This document shows positions 45,534 to 58,000 of a stretch of 64,000 nt of DNA, in pieces; position 1 is the first letter of the stretch, and the number at the start of each line of letters is the position of its first letter. Origin of the DNA: Isoetes taiwanensis (lineage: Eukaryota > Streptophyta > Lycopodiopsida > Isoetales > Isoetaceae); NCBI GenBank assembly GCA_021234155.1, contig JAJEKV010000053.1, positions 9,307,798 to 9,371,797 of the forward strand, written 5' to 3'. The position numbers and the translations under genes are program-made. The notes below the pieces were generated by a model, which worked only from the letters and a program-made list of their open reading frames with translations, had not been told where the DNA came from and made no database searches.

Positions 45534-48500
45534 GCCCTTGGTGGGTTGCAGGTCGCTTGGTTGCTGTTAGGGGACTTCAATATGGTAGAGCGAGTAGAGG
45601 ATCGCTCTGGTTCTGGAACCCAGATTGTGCATGGGTTTGAGAGGGACCAGTGGTCTCGTTTGTTGTAGGATTTGGCCTTGGTTGAGGTCCCTAAGGACTT
45701 GTCTTTCACCTATTGTAATAGGCAGATTGGTGCGGGCCGGGCGTATGCTAGGCATGACCGATGCTATGCTTCCCCATGCGCACTGGATGGTGTGCCCTCT
45801 TTGCGCCGGAGTAACATTCTATCTACCTCCATTTCTGATCATTACCCTCAGGTTGTGTCCAGTCAGGGTGCGGTTGCCTCTCGGCCCTCTAGGACGGTGT
45901 TCCGTTTGAACACCCGGCTTCTGGCTGATGCGGATTTCTCGGCCCAGTGCCAGGAGTTGTGGCTTGATACCTTTTCATCTCTGAAGGGTATGTCTGATAT
46001 GGTGACTGCGTTGGCCAGGATGAAGCATTTTGCCAAGGTCTTTGGTAGGCAGCGTGTGCAGCAGGAACAACAGGAGTTGCATGGTCTCTATCAGGAGTTG
46101 GAGAAGATTCGGGCGCAGCCTTCTGATGGCATTAGGGAGAATGCAGTATTGTAGCGTATTGGTGCTCTGGAGCAGGTTAAAGTGCAGGAGGCGCGTGTGA
46201 AGGTGGCCCTTACCTAGTTGAAGAGGGGGACACAAGTGCGTCGGTGTTCTTCAGAGCAGCTAGGCAGCGGCGATATGCAGCATCTATGGCGTCCCTTGCT
46301 TTGCCTGATGGCCGGACTTTGGAGGATCCCGCTGATTTGCAGCGGTATGTGCATGCTCATTTCTCAGGGTTTTTTGCACAGCGCAATCTTCCCTATGAGC
46401 AGGAGATGCAAGAGCTTGTTTTGGGGGCTGTTAAGCCATCTATTCTGCCTCACCAGCGTGAGAGCTTGGAGCAGGGGCTCTCTAGAGAGGATTTAGCGAA
46501 GGCATGTATGTGCATGGCCAAGGATAAATGTCCTGGGCTGGATGGCATCCCTGTGGAGTTCTTTCAGACTTATTGGGAGTGGGCTGGTGAGTCTGTGTAC
46601 CAGGTGTATCTTGAGTTGCTGCAGTCTTCTCAAATGGATAGGATCTTGAATACGCATGCATTTCCTTGATTCCTAAGGTTAAGCAGCCTTCTACCATTAA
46701 TGATTGGAGGCCTATCTCCTTGTTGTCCTCTGTGTACAAGATTATTGCGAAAGCCCTGGCAGAGAAGTTGAAGCCGGTGTTGACTTCTTCCATTAGTAAG
46801 GTCTGCGATGCGGTTTGTTCCCCGGGAGGAACATTTTGACTAATGTTGCCGCAGCTTATGGGGGCCTTTATTGGGCCAGGAGAACAGGTCAAGGCATTGG
46901 CTATCTTAAGCTTGACTTTGCCAAAGCTTACGATAGTGTCCGTTGGGAGTTCTTGTCTGCCACGATGTTAGCGTTGGGCTGTGGTCCACGCTTTACGAGA
47001 GACAGATCATGAAGTCGCATAAGTCAAAGACGGGCTATGGTGGTGTGCGGGGGTGAACCCTCCGCCTTTTTCTCCTTAGGCAGAGCGGGTGCGTCGGGGT
47101 GCCCTTTGGCACCGCTTTTGTTTACGATTGTGGCGCAGGCTCTGTCTCGGTTGTTTTTACTGCAGTGGAGGAGGAGGGGTGGTGGATGGGCTTGGCGCGG
47201 ATGGTAGCCGCCAGATTATTAACCAGTTTGATGATACTTTCCTCTTCTTGGTGGCAGAAGAGAGGAATCTGCGGAATGTGAAGGGTTTGTTGGATACTTT
47301 CTCCTTGGCCTCGGGCATTCTTCTGAATTGGGGTAAATGCTCCGCATTATGGGCTCAGCTGACTCTGCCTCCCCCTTGTTTAGCTCTATTCCCTTGGAAG
47401 GTGCTTCCAGGTGATGTGTGTACTAAGCTGTTGGGTATTCCCTTTAGAGGGGATGTTTCCATGGGGAGGCTGTGGGATGAGATTTTGCAGGGGTTGTAGA
47501 AACACCTCAATTGATGGAAGGGTAGCAAGTTGTCCATGGCAAGTAGGATCACTATTGCCAAGTCAGTACTTTGTAGCACTCATGTGTATACAGCATCTGC
47601 GATGTCAGCTCCTGAGGGTAAGATACAGGCTTTGGATAAGATTGTTCGAAATTTTGTGTGGGGCGGGGATGATGAAGGGGCGGTTGTTAAAGTGGCTTGG
47701 TGGAAGTGTTGTTTGGAGCACTCTGCAGGATGGAGCATCTTCTCCTGGTGCGGCACTGTTGTTGCAGTCTCTTCGCCATTGTGTGGCGTTCGGAAGCCGT
47801 CTGTGCATGTGGAGTTGCCCTGGGCACTGTTGTATGGTCTCCGGCCTTTCCCACATGCATCCCCTTTTCTCACGAGGGTGTTGCGGGCTTGGGATCATGT
47901 GCGTGTGCTCTTCCAGTTAGATTATGCCTCAGTTTATCACCACTCTTCTCCTTTCTTGTGGGTTCCTCTGCCCCCTCCGCACTTGCCCTTGGTTGCCACT
48001 GTGCATGCTCGGACGCAGGCCCGTTGGAGGCGAGCTGCTGCGCTCACCTTGGAGGATTGGTATTGGGGTGGTCAGCTAGCTTCGTGGGAGTTCTTTCAAG
48101 CTCACTTTCGCCTGAGGGGCAGTGACCGGGCTATCTGGGAACAAGTGGCGGGGAGTATTCTGCTACACATACCTATAGTCCCTCAGGATGATGTGGTGGT
48201 ACAGGTTTGGAAGGTTTATCCGGATGTTGTGTCTTCTTGTTTTGTGCAGTCTTGTTACCGGGTGCTGGCTATTCATGACACTTTGCCCCCTTCAGGCAAG
48301 TGGTCTCTGCAGCTTCCGGGTTCTCGATGGCGCTCAGTTTGGACGTGGACATGGAGCTCACTTCTCCCACTGAAGGTTAGGGTGCTTCTGTGGCAGGTGG
48401 TGCACCGCTGTATCAGGGCGAATGCCCTTATGAGTCAGTTTAGGCCGGGTGTGAGCCCTCTCTGCCCTTGTTGTGGCCTTCATCGTGAGACTGTGGAGCA

Positions 48501-48973
48501 TTGTCTGGTTTTATGCCCTCACTTGCAGCCTGCCTGGGATTGGGTCAGCGCTCTGTTTCAGGTGAGATTGGCTAGCCAGCAGTTGCTGCTTCATGTGTAT
48601 CTGTGCGTGCCTTGCATCTGCGCGTGGCTTGGTTGGTGTGGCTGATTTGGAAGCGGCGGCGGTTGTGGATCTTTCAGGGGATTTAGCAGCATGCAGCCTC
48701 TCTGATTCCTCGACTCAGGTACAAGGTATTTCAAAGCTTTCTGGTGTTCCCGGGATTAGTAGAGCGGAAGTTTGCCATTTGGCAGGACTTCTTGGGTGTT
48801 GTAGATGGTGATGGTCGGTTTGTACAGCAGTAGAATTGCAGTTTTTCTGTGAGTTTGTTGTGGAGTGTTGGGGTATCACTGTCTCTTTGGGGCAGTTCTC
48901 CTTCCTCCTCACTTGCTTTGTAACATTACCATTCTTTTAATATATTGATGGCACAGTTCTTCCAAAAAAAAAA
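45534..48973 (+). mobile_element. LINE group B, 5'-truncated, with poly(A) tail
   Basis: Starts inside the endonuclease domain and ends in an A run at about 48963-48973 after GCACAGTTCTTCC. GC content is clearly higher than in the surrounding DNA. It is flanked by the 170-bp direct repeat. Many frameshifts and stops are present. Confidence 0.9.
45540..48790 (+). pseudogene. LINE group B ORF2: endonuclease end, RT and zf-RVT
   Basis: Endonuclease: AWLLLGDFNMVERVEDRSGS (catalytic Asp), then AGRAYARHDRCYASP and ISDHYPQVVS (terminal His). RT: KDKCPGLDGIPVEFFQTYWE (46244-46669), a shifted IPKVKQPSTINDWRPISLLS, YLKLDFAKAYDSVRWEFL (46815-47012), then INQFDDTFLFLVAEE, where the YADD box has lost its Ala codon, and FSLASGILLNWGKCSALWA. 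C-terminal part (47530-48645): NFVWGGDDEGAVVKVAWW, WRSVWTWTWSSLLPLKVRVL, LWQVVHRCIRAN, then the zf-RVT motif CPCCGLHRETVEHCLVLC. It parallels 55038-58815 block by block. It is inactive: stops follow WSRLL and NAVL, and several shifts occur. Confidence 0.9.
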
Positions 48974-49140
48974 GCGATGTATGCAGGATGACATTGGCTA
49001 CATGATTAAAGCCTAATAGAAGGTAGTGGAGGGTTTTTGAAGGCGTCAGAATTTATATTTGTGCCTAGAACAAATTTGTCCTCAATATGATCACATTTTC
49101 CTATGGCAACTACTGTATCTTGATGAATTGCCATTGGCAA
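48974..49140 (+). repeat. Right copy of the ~170-bp direct repeat flanking a LINE
   Basis: Begins GCGATGTATGCAGGATGACA immediately after the poly(A) run and ends GCCATTGGCAA. It is the partner of 45360-45533. Confidence 0.85.
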
Positions 49141-49561
49141 AAATGAGTGTTCCTCTGTCAAGTTTACTCTCCTTGAGAACACCTAACATTAAGCTCAATA
49201 TTCTTCTGAATCACTCAAGGCCTTAAGAATTTCATCCACATATAAGCACTTATTCATGGTCTCTAGAATAACAAATGTATTATCACCTTTCTTCAATTTA
49301 AAGAGACGATCACGCATATGCACAATAATCTTACCTTAGAAGTTGTGGTTATTCGACCATCAAAATTTTCCAATAATCAAGACCATAAAGAGTTTTAAGG
49401 AGAAACAACCTTTCACGTCCAATTGATCAAAACTGACTTCTCTCTCTACTAATGTACATCACCATTATAGCCATGGAAGAAATTATTCTAGCAGCATGAA
49501 TACTTGTGGTATAGATACACATCGTATTGAATTGGGAATCCCATCTTTTTAGCCATGCCAC
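49141..49561. other. Unassigned segment between LINE flank and right arm
   Basis: A minus-strand frame of 106 codons (49427-49747) begins inside the arm (MKTTFQTKAEWSS) and runs across the arm boundary into unique sequence (VAWLKRWDSQFNTMCIYTTS). The left arm lacks the continuation and has a stop after ISNTIFLSLS. No family is recognised. Confidence 0.3.
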
Positions 49562-51489
49562 ATAAAAAAAAAAGCATGCCACATCACCCGTAAAAGTTGC
49601 CATAAATGTGCCCATCTGAATCTCTTTAGTAATAGTCTCCACTTTTTGTAACGTAGACTTAAGAAACTCAACAATAGGAAATAGAGAAAGAAATATTGTA
49701 TTTGAAATTGAAGACCATTCTGCTTTCGTTTGAAATGTAGTCTTCATTGCAACTTAATAACCTACATACCAACTACTTTGCATACTGTTCAAGTGTAGTG
49801 GCCATTTATAAATCCAGCTTGCATATTGAATATCTTTTAGTTCAAGAGTAAGTGGCCATCTCCACATCCGGCTTGCATGCTTGCATACTGAATATCTTTT
49901 AATTCAAGAGTAAGCGGCCATCTCTAGGTTTTACTTGGTGTCGTGGCTCCATGTTTTACTTGGCGTCATGGAATTTATTTACTTGGAAGTCCACACGAAA
50001 GTATGAAAGTTTTCCAATTTGCAAGTTCTGACTGCAAAAAGAACACAAAACAATTTTCTAAAGGAAAACTTAAGATCCTTGAGATTTCTATAATAGACTC
50101 AAGAGTGCCTAGCAAGGCGATCCACTATCTATCTATAGCTATTTATCTATAGAAGAAACAAGAGAAAGGATCCATGATAAAAGTCTGCACATGTTCCATC
50201 AGTAGCCAAATCTCATTGACGGGGCATATTTTCTAGTCATATCCATTGTGTTCGGTCAGTTTTATCAGTGGATAGGTATGCAAACATAGCCTGTGGATTG
50301 GGTGCTACTAACTATCCACTACCAGGCCGCTGCATGCCATTTGGATGCTTAGCCATCTATATATGCAATTTTTACTTAGCAACCATCTTTATGTATCAAG
50401 AATAAAAAGAAACACCAGACCTGCACGATGTACCAGCCTTTGGAGATGGTCTAGCAAACCTTGTTTGAGGGCTAACTGCAGCAGCAACTGCTAGAATGAA
50501 GACAGAAATATGAGAAAATAACCTATCGCATGGTTCATTTTCATAACGAAAAAGTAAATCTTCAGCATTCATTTGAGCATTTGCAAATGATAGCAGTAAA
50601 CAGCAAAGCATTTTTGTCCAGAGACTGCATTTGTATAGCTATTGCAAAGCATATGAAAGCATTTCTGCCCTTGTTAGCTTTTCGTTGGGAGCTTTCTAGA
50701 CTATCATAAGCACATGTCATTCCTATAAAAGATGAACGATAAATTGATACCATGCCTGGAGTTATCTTCGTCTCCTCGTATGTATAAGATGGTCATCTTA
50801 CTCTCCGCGTGGTTTTCTGTCCTTTCTCGGAAAGACATAGCTCTGCAAGTTTACAATATTCTGCCATGGTCTATTGGATTAGCACGAGAAGCTTTAATAA
50901 TCTGGCATATCTGGCTCTATTCCTTATGCAGTCCACACATCAGCATTGCCATTGGATAAATGAGAAAACATAGCAAGGCCTGCACGTTTTCAGCATATTG
51001 CATGTTCCATCAGAAAGCAAGCTTTTTGCAATGTGACTACCAAAACATTAGTAAAACTATTTCAGTCACTGGTACATAAAGCAGGGGTTTAGAATGAATG
51101 AAACATGTGTTTGACATCTTACCTCCATGAATAGACCATCAACACAATAAAGGGATTAGTTTCTGAAGCCCTCTACTTGGCACTCCACCACCATCAATCT
51201 GTTTATAAGGCTTTAGTAGTCATAGTTTCTAGTCAGCATTAAGAAACAGATGATATCTTTTCGCCAGCAGGTTATTGCAAAGGGTGGGTAATATCTGCTA
51301 CCTGGGAAGAATTTGCGAGAACTGACCTAATCTACAAGGTAATTAGAAGGTTAAATTGCATACACAGGACAATTTGCCTCGCGCATCCACTCCAAATTTC
51401 TAGGATTTCGACAATTGTGTAACCTGGGAGAAGTAAAAGACCATGAAATCTACAAAGGCAAATAAGTCTGTAAGGAAGGCTTACTCACA

Positions 51490-51686
51490 AGGTGCCCCGT
51501 TCCATTATAGCTTCAGGATAAATGCCTCCAATTGATGGTTTTGGAATGCCTCAGTTCGTCATACTTGATGGTACTTTTGTGGATGCGAGATAATAGAAGC
51601 AAGCCCTCCTGCATCCAGCCTCAGTAAGCCTTGCTCCATATGCTCCATTAGATCGGCAGATTTGAACCAACTCATCTAATTCTTGA
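51490..51686 (-). pseudogene. Galactokinase-like C-terminal fragment (right copy)
   Basis: Minus-strand counterpart of 3953-4149, with the same ELDELVQICRS...GAYGARLT wording and a few substitutions (Ser-to-Asn in the middle). It has the same broken motif 3 and the same TGA, so the lesions predate the inverted duplication. Confidence 0.45.
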
Positions 51687-52533
51687 CAACTGTTTCACTA
51701 CAAGTTCCGGCAAGAAATTCTGCCAAGAAATGACAAGATAAAATTTTACTAGATAGGTAGCCATCTTTAAATTAAATCCTTGCAGCTGATATGCTTTCAT
51801 TCAGGTGCTTTCCCAAATTCTGCAGCACTTCATCATCACTTCACTGTAACATAATCTTCCCAGCCCATACCATTTTCACATGCTATCGCAGCCAATTTGA
51901 AAACCCTTTTAGTCTTTTGGGTAAAGGCATCTAAAGGAACAACTAACAATTACAAATACCGAGCTTCCAGGGTTTCACAATGCAATTCCACAATGTCTAC
52001 TTCTCTAACATTATCATGGAGGATCCTATTGCTCGTACTAGGCCTAGTCTCAGTCTCAGTCCCGCAAACGCATGCAGCAGAGCAAATTAGAATGAATATA
52101 ACTCATGTACACAAGGGCCTGCCAACATCTGAGAAATTGCATCGAGGGGCTGAAAGCAGCCAGAAAAGGAGTGCATATTGGCAAGCTAGACACAATGGTC
52201 GCAACCCCCTTACGAGCACACAATCTGGATATATGATGGACTTATAGATGGGCACTCCGGCAAAGCCTTTTAGGGTACAAATGGACACCGGAAGCGACCA
52301 AGTTTGGTTAAAGTGTGGCCCTTGCTCTGAATGCCCTCAAAATGAAGGAAGCTGTGCTCCATGGCAGTCTAGTTCATTTTCCACCCTTGGATGTAATCCC
52401 TATTATGGTTGTGGCCCTTTGTCTGGTGCTTCTTGCACCCCTCGTCCCAATCCTTTTCTTAGAAATCGTCCTGAATATTCTTGTTCTTATGTGTATCAAT
52501 ATTTTGATACGAGGATGTAGCAAGGAAATAGAA

Positions 52534-55037
52534 ATGGACGGAGGCGCAGCTGAAGCGGCCGCATTTGCGGCAGCCGGTAACAGGCCTGGGTTAGACCCAG
52601 GTGATTTCAACGGAGGCATAGGGCCTCCGATTCACTCTTCTATCGCAGCTCAGGGCTGGACAACAGCTGCTCGTCAGGCCAGTGGGGCTCCCAGTAAACC
52701 TTCCCCAGTCGAAGGGGCTTCCAACGAATCCCATCCAAAATTTGGGGCTTCTGCCTTGCAAGAGGTAAATCAATCCATTAGTCCGTCTCATAAGAGTTCT
52801 AGCCTAGCTACAAGAACCCCTGTCTTACATAGCATAGACCACTCCCCAAAAGGGGCAAACGAAATAGGAGCAGGGAAGATAAATGGAAGGGAAGATCAGA
52901 CTCCCAATGCCTGTGTGAGTGCTTTTGGGGCTATCCAAAAATTGAAAAACTCAATGTTAGGAGCAGAGGCAGGAATCAGTGTCAAAGGGGGACTATCCGG
53001 GGTAGGCATTGCCGATTATGAGCATAACATAGCCACACAGCAGGGGTTGCTACTCGGTGATTGTCTAGATTCTATGATGGAAGAGGCAACAGAGATAACA
53101 AAGGGGCGGGAGCGGGAAGAGAAGAAAAACATAGTTGGTGATAAGCTGGCAGAGCTAAGGAAGAATTCAGCTGCGCTGGTAGAATCTATATTAGCAAAGA
53201 ACACCACGGAGCATACAAATCTAGCAAGGAAAATACAAGGCAATATAAGCGTTACAGGTAAGTCTAATCCAGTTGTTGCTTGTCAAAATAAAACACAAAA
53301 TCGTGACAGTACAAATATGGATGTTGAAAACCATAACAACACATGCACACATAAAGGTGCAACTGTATTTGGTGTGACTCAAACACCTACACCAAATGTG
53401 ATAACAACTGTAGAGAAAGGAGCAGGCCATATAATTAAGGGGAAGGGCACAGGTGCAGGTGCGGTGCATCAAACTGATGAGAGGGTAGATGCTTATCAGG
53501 CAGAAAAGGCAGCAGAAAGCATCTTCAGCGTGGAAAGGACAGGATTCAGTGAGAGTAGTAAATAAGCCGAGATTTTCAGAGTGGATTCAGAACCACATTC
53601 AAGATAAGAATAGAAGCACAAGAGTCACAGAGGCGCTCCAAATGGTTGAGATGGGCCTCATTCAGAACCTTGGGACAGAAATTAGAAGCAGTAAACCAGG
53701 AATGGCCATTGGCACCAACAGAGTTGTGGAGGTAGAAGATAATTTTCCAGTGGCAGAAATTAATCACGAGGTGCATAAAAAGTATTTAGAAAGCTTGATC
53801 TCGCGCCAGGTTGTAGGCTTTTTTACAGGGGGCTTCTTGGACCTGCTTCGCAGATTAAGCACGTGGCTATCAACACACTTGAAGAGGTTAGGTTTGCCCC
53901 AACACCAATCGCTTAAGGCACTGGGCAACAACTTCTTTCTTATTATGTTTGATTGTGAAGCAGCGGTAGATAGGCTAGTTGCCCGAAAGCAAAGCACCCT
54001 TTTTGCGGAGACTTTTATTACAGATCGTTTATACGTCGGCTTCTCTCCTAAACAAACCTCTGCTATCAAAATCCCATGTTGGTTTGAAATAGAAGATCTA
54101 CCACCAGACTTGCTAGTTCCGTGAGTTCTTAAAGTCTATTGCTAACACATTAGGCTCATGTCATGTGACACATTCAATTCGCGAAAGGGCCTAGAATGCG
54201 TGTTGCTATCCCAAAGAAATGCACATATCCCCAAAGGAGTGACAAGAAAAAGCGGAATGTGTTGCTTTAAATTTTTACTTAAGCTCATAAATGGATGGGA
54301 AATAAGGAGGATGTTCCCCAACTTAGAGCTAGAAGGCGAATCAAGTCGCACCACACAAGTGCCAAAGATAACATTGCCTCCGTGGGGCCAAAGATAGAGA
54401 GCAGGAACCTGTTGTTATGGCTGGTGTTACACATAAAGAAATTAGTCAAGTGACACTTGAACCTCTCCAGTGTACTGTCACCCCTCCATTTACACCCACT
54501 CTAGAAACAACCGTTGCCATCTCCTCATTCTCACCCATTCCTGAAAATATGTTTGAAAATACGCCTCATAATAGACCAAAATCCAAAGAGGACATCCCAA
54601 TCGGGAAGGCTCAGTGGCAAGTGGTAGCCTCCAAACACAGTACAAGAGCTAGAAATATTGCCAGGAAGTTCAGAGGCTCCCAAAACACAGTGGCTCTAAA
54701 AACTACAGAGGTTCCACAGCCATTGTCGTCGTTGTCTAAATATATCACGGAGGCAACTTCTGTAGAGAAGGGGGAGCTTGCAGGTACAACAGGCAAAGAT
54801 GATGTGTGGCACCCAAAAATGGCTTTGGTGATACACAAGGATAACTTCGAAGGGTCAGAAATAGATACAGCAGATGACATGGAAATGTTGGATAACCCAT
54901 TCGCTCTAATAGGCAAGAAGAATAAGATGGATGCAAATGTGTATGTAGACAGCATGGGTGAGATGAAAAGAAAAAAAGCCTCAGCCCCCTCTTTTAGCAA
55001 CCCCGCTGGTGGTGAGTTGCTATCGAAGGGAAACTAG
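52534..55037 (+). pseudogene. LINE group B ORF1: DUF4283-type nucleic-acid-binding protein, frameshifted
   Basis: The first frame opens MDGGAAEAAAFAAAGNRPG at 52534, is 344 codons long, low in structure and rich in Thr/Lys, and ends at 53565. The next frame (53489-54124) holds the DUF4283-like core: ALGNNFFLIMFDCEAAVDRL, ETFITDRLYVGFSP and IKIPCWFEIEDLPPDLL. The following stretch (54125-54400) has a shifted RMRVAIPKKCTYPQR, matching GPRICVSMP of the related ORF1 at 22637-23077. The last frame (54417-55037) is a low-complexity tail with KAQWQVVASKHS. No CCHC zinc knuckle was seen. At least two shifts break the protein. Confidence 0.75.
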
Positions 55038-58000
55038 ATGTGGAAAATAGAGGTGTTGGCCATACTCTTAAAACTCATAATGAATTTCAAAATCGTGAGC
55101 TGGAATATCAGAGGAGTAAAGTCTTCGGAGTTTAAAAGCAACAGGCTTTCACTAGCACTAAAGAGAGTGAACGCGGATATCATATGTTTTCAAGAACACA
55201 AGTGTAAGAAGGAGGAAGCTGATGTCTTGTTTAAAATAATAGGGAATGAGTATGTTGGAATTGTCTCGGCAAAGGAAAAATCTAGTGCAGGTACCTTAAT
55301 CGCATGGAAAAACACGGTTAAGGTGACAACATCTATGTCGGATAGATTTGGAAGGTGGTCCATCATTGTGTGGCAGCAGAACAACCAATCATGGGGAATT
55401 TTAAATATTTACGCGCATAACAATCCTAGGGGAAGAGGTGCACTATGGGCCTCCCTCAGACATAAAATCAAAAGTCTTGGTAATTATATAGCATGGTTAA
55501 TGCTGGGCGATTTTAATATGGTGGAGACATCAGAAGACAGACGTGGTGCAACATCTGACATTGTTAATGGTTTTGAAAAAGAGCAGTGGGGTAAATTGAT
55601 AGACGCCGGTGGACTTATTGAGCTGGAGGGGGATAAAGGTTTCACATGGTGCAATGGTTGGGTGGGACAGGGTAGAGCTTACGCTAGACATGACAGGTGT
55701 TACGTGAACTACAATACACTCGCCACTTCTCCAACTCTTCGTAGAGTAAACTGCACCGACAATGCGATATCTGATCATAATCCTCAGGTAATTTCATGCC
55801 AGGAATGTAGGAAAAAAGTTTCAAGAACTGTGTTTAAAATGAATATCAAGTATCTGAAAGAGTCTGCTTTTACTGCAAAATGCAAAGAAATTTGGCAAGC
55901 GGCATTTATAAAAGACTCAGGCATGAAGGCCTTAACGGTAGCACTAGCAAATATTAAGCAATTTGCTAAACTGTGGGGGAGAGAAAAAGTACAGGAGGAG
56001 AGAGCATCTTTGGACAAACTATACAGTCAATTGACAACCCTCAAAGCAGCAGGTCCCAATGATGGTACAGAAGAGAAAAAAATTAATGGATGAGATTAAA
56101 AAGTCAGAGGAGACTAAGACTGTCGAGAATAGAAGCAAGGCAGGTTTAACTTGGCTTCAGATAAATGCTCTAAGTTTTTCTTTAAGGCTGCCAAGCATAA
56201 GAGATGGTCAACAGCATTATCTAGCATTACACTTGATGATGGGTCGATACTAAAAAGTTGTGATGGGCTTCATAAGTTTCTTCACGATCACTTTCAAAGC
56301 TTCTTCGGTGAGAAGCGAATGCCGTTCCAGGACGAGTTTGAAGAGTTAGTGGTTTCCAAGGTGTCTCCAGTCATAACAAATGAGCAACACCAAATGTTGA
56401 GCCGCCCACTATCTATAGATGATTTGCATCAGGCAGTCATCGCCCTCGACAAAGAGAAGTGTCCGGGGATGGATGGGATTCCAATAGAGTTTTTTCAGGT
56501 TTATTGGGAATGGATTAAAACTGATATATTCTCAGCTTATACAGACTTCCAACAAGCAGACCACCTGGATCCCAAGCTAAATACAGGTTGTATCGGTTTG
56601 ATTCCAAAGGGAAAAGACCCACGTACTATCAACGACTGGAGACCCATCACATTGCTGTCGGCATTCTATAAGATAATAGCAAAGGGAATGGCAGAGAAAA
56701 TAAAGCCCATACTTGCAGAAACTATCTCCCCCGTCCAGTCAGGTTTTCTCCCAGGAAAGAACATTCTGCACAATATAGCAGCAGCTTTTGAGGGTATGTA
56801 TTGGGCTAAAAACACAGGTCAAAAAGATAAGATCAAGTTGGATTTTACTAAGGCATACGATAGTATCAGGTGGAGCTTTTTATATAAAATGCTGTTAAAA
56901 TTGGGTTGCGGGGAATTTTTTACTGGAAGTGTTAAGAGATTATCTGTTCTTCTCAACGGGGAGTCCTCTCCTATATTCGGCATTGAAAGAGGCATTAAAC
57001 AGGGATGCCCACTAGCCCCATTTTTATTTAACATAGCAGCAGAAGCTTTCTCACAGCTATTTCTACAGGCCTCAAGGGATGGTCTAGTAGAAGGTCTTCA
57101 AATGGGGGATGGATCTCAGCAGATATGCAATCAATACACAGATGACTCTTTTTTGTTTCTAGTAGTAGAGGAGAGCAATCTAAAGAATGCCAGTCAGTTG
57201 TTAGACACTTTCTCCTTGGCCTCAGGATGTCTCATCAACTGGAAGAAATGCTCGGCGCAATGGGCTGGGGAAGGACCACATCCCAGGTGTTTAGAGCGCC
57301 TCTCGTGGAAAATCATAAAAGCTGGGGAGTATTCTAACCTTCTTGGAATCCCAGTGGGAATTAAAGTACCCTCAACAAAAGTATGGGATGAGATGATATT
57401 AGGATTACAGAAGCATCTGAATTGGTGGAAAGTCACAAAACTATCACTGGCTAGTAGCGAAGCATGTGCTATGCAGCACGCACATCTATGCCTCATCTCT
57501 CCTCATAGCCCCACCAGAGAAAGTAAAAGAAATGGAAGGGACAATTAGAAACTTTGTGTGGGGAGGCAACGAGGAAGGAGCACTAGTGAAAATAGCATGG
57601 TGGAAATGTAAAAGAGATAAGGAAGAAGGGGGAATAGGCATGATTGACTTAGCCCTACAAAGCAAAATACTAGTAGCCAAATTCATGTGGAATATTTTAG
57701 AGGAGAAAACGAAGTCACCAGGCCTCCAACTCATAGCGCAGGCCATACGTTTCTCCTGCACACATGCTAAAGTATCAGCACAAGTATCTCTTCCATGGTC
57801 TCTATTTTATGGCTTGAAACCAAGTTCTGAGGCCTCACCGTTCTTAAGAGGTCTCATTTCCGTGTGGGACGTGGTGAAAAAGCTCTTCACATTGAATATC
57901 AGTAATTGTGCAGCGAGTACTACTCCACCATGGTGGATTCCAAATCAACTACCAAGAATAAGAATGGTCCTCGCCCCTTTTAGGCGACATCGAGTGGTGA

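Noticed and set aside
49141-49440. Copia polymerase fragment suggested by QLDVKGCFS on the minus strand
   Set aside because: Only a short resemblance, no further blocks and a stop soon after.
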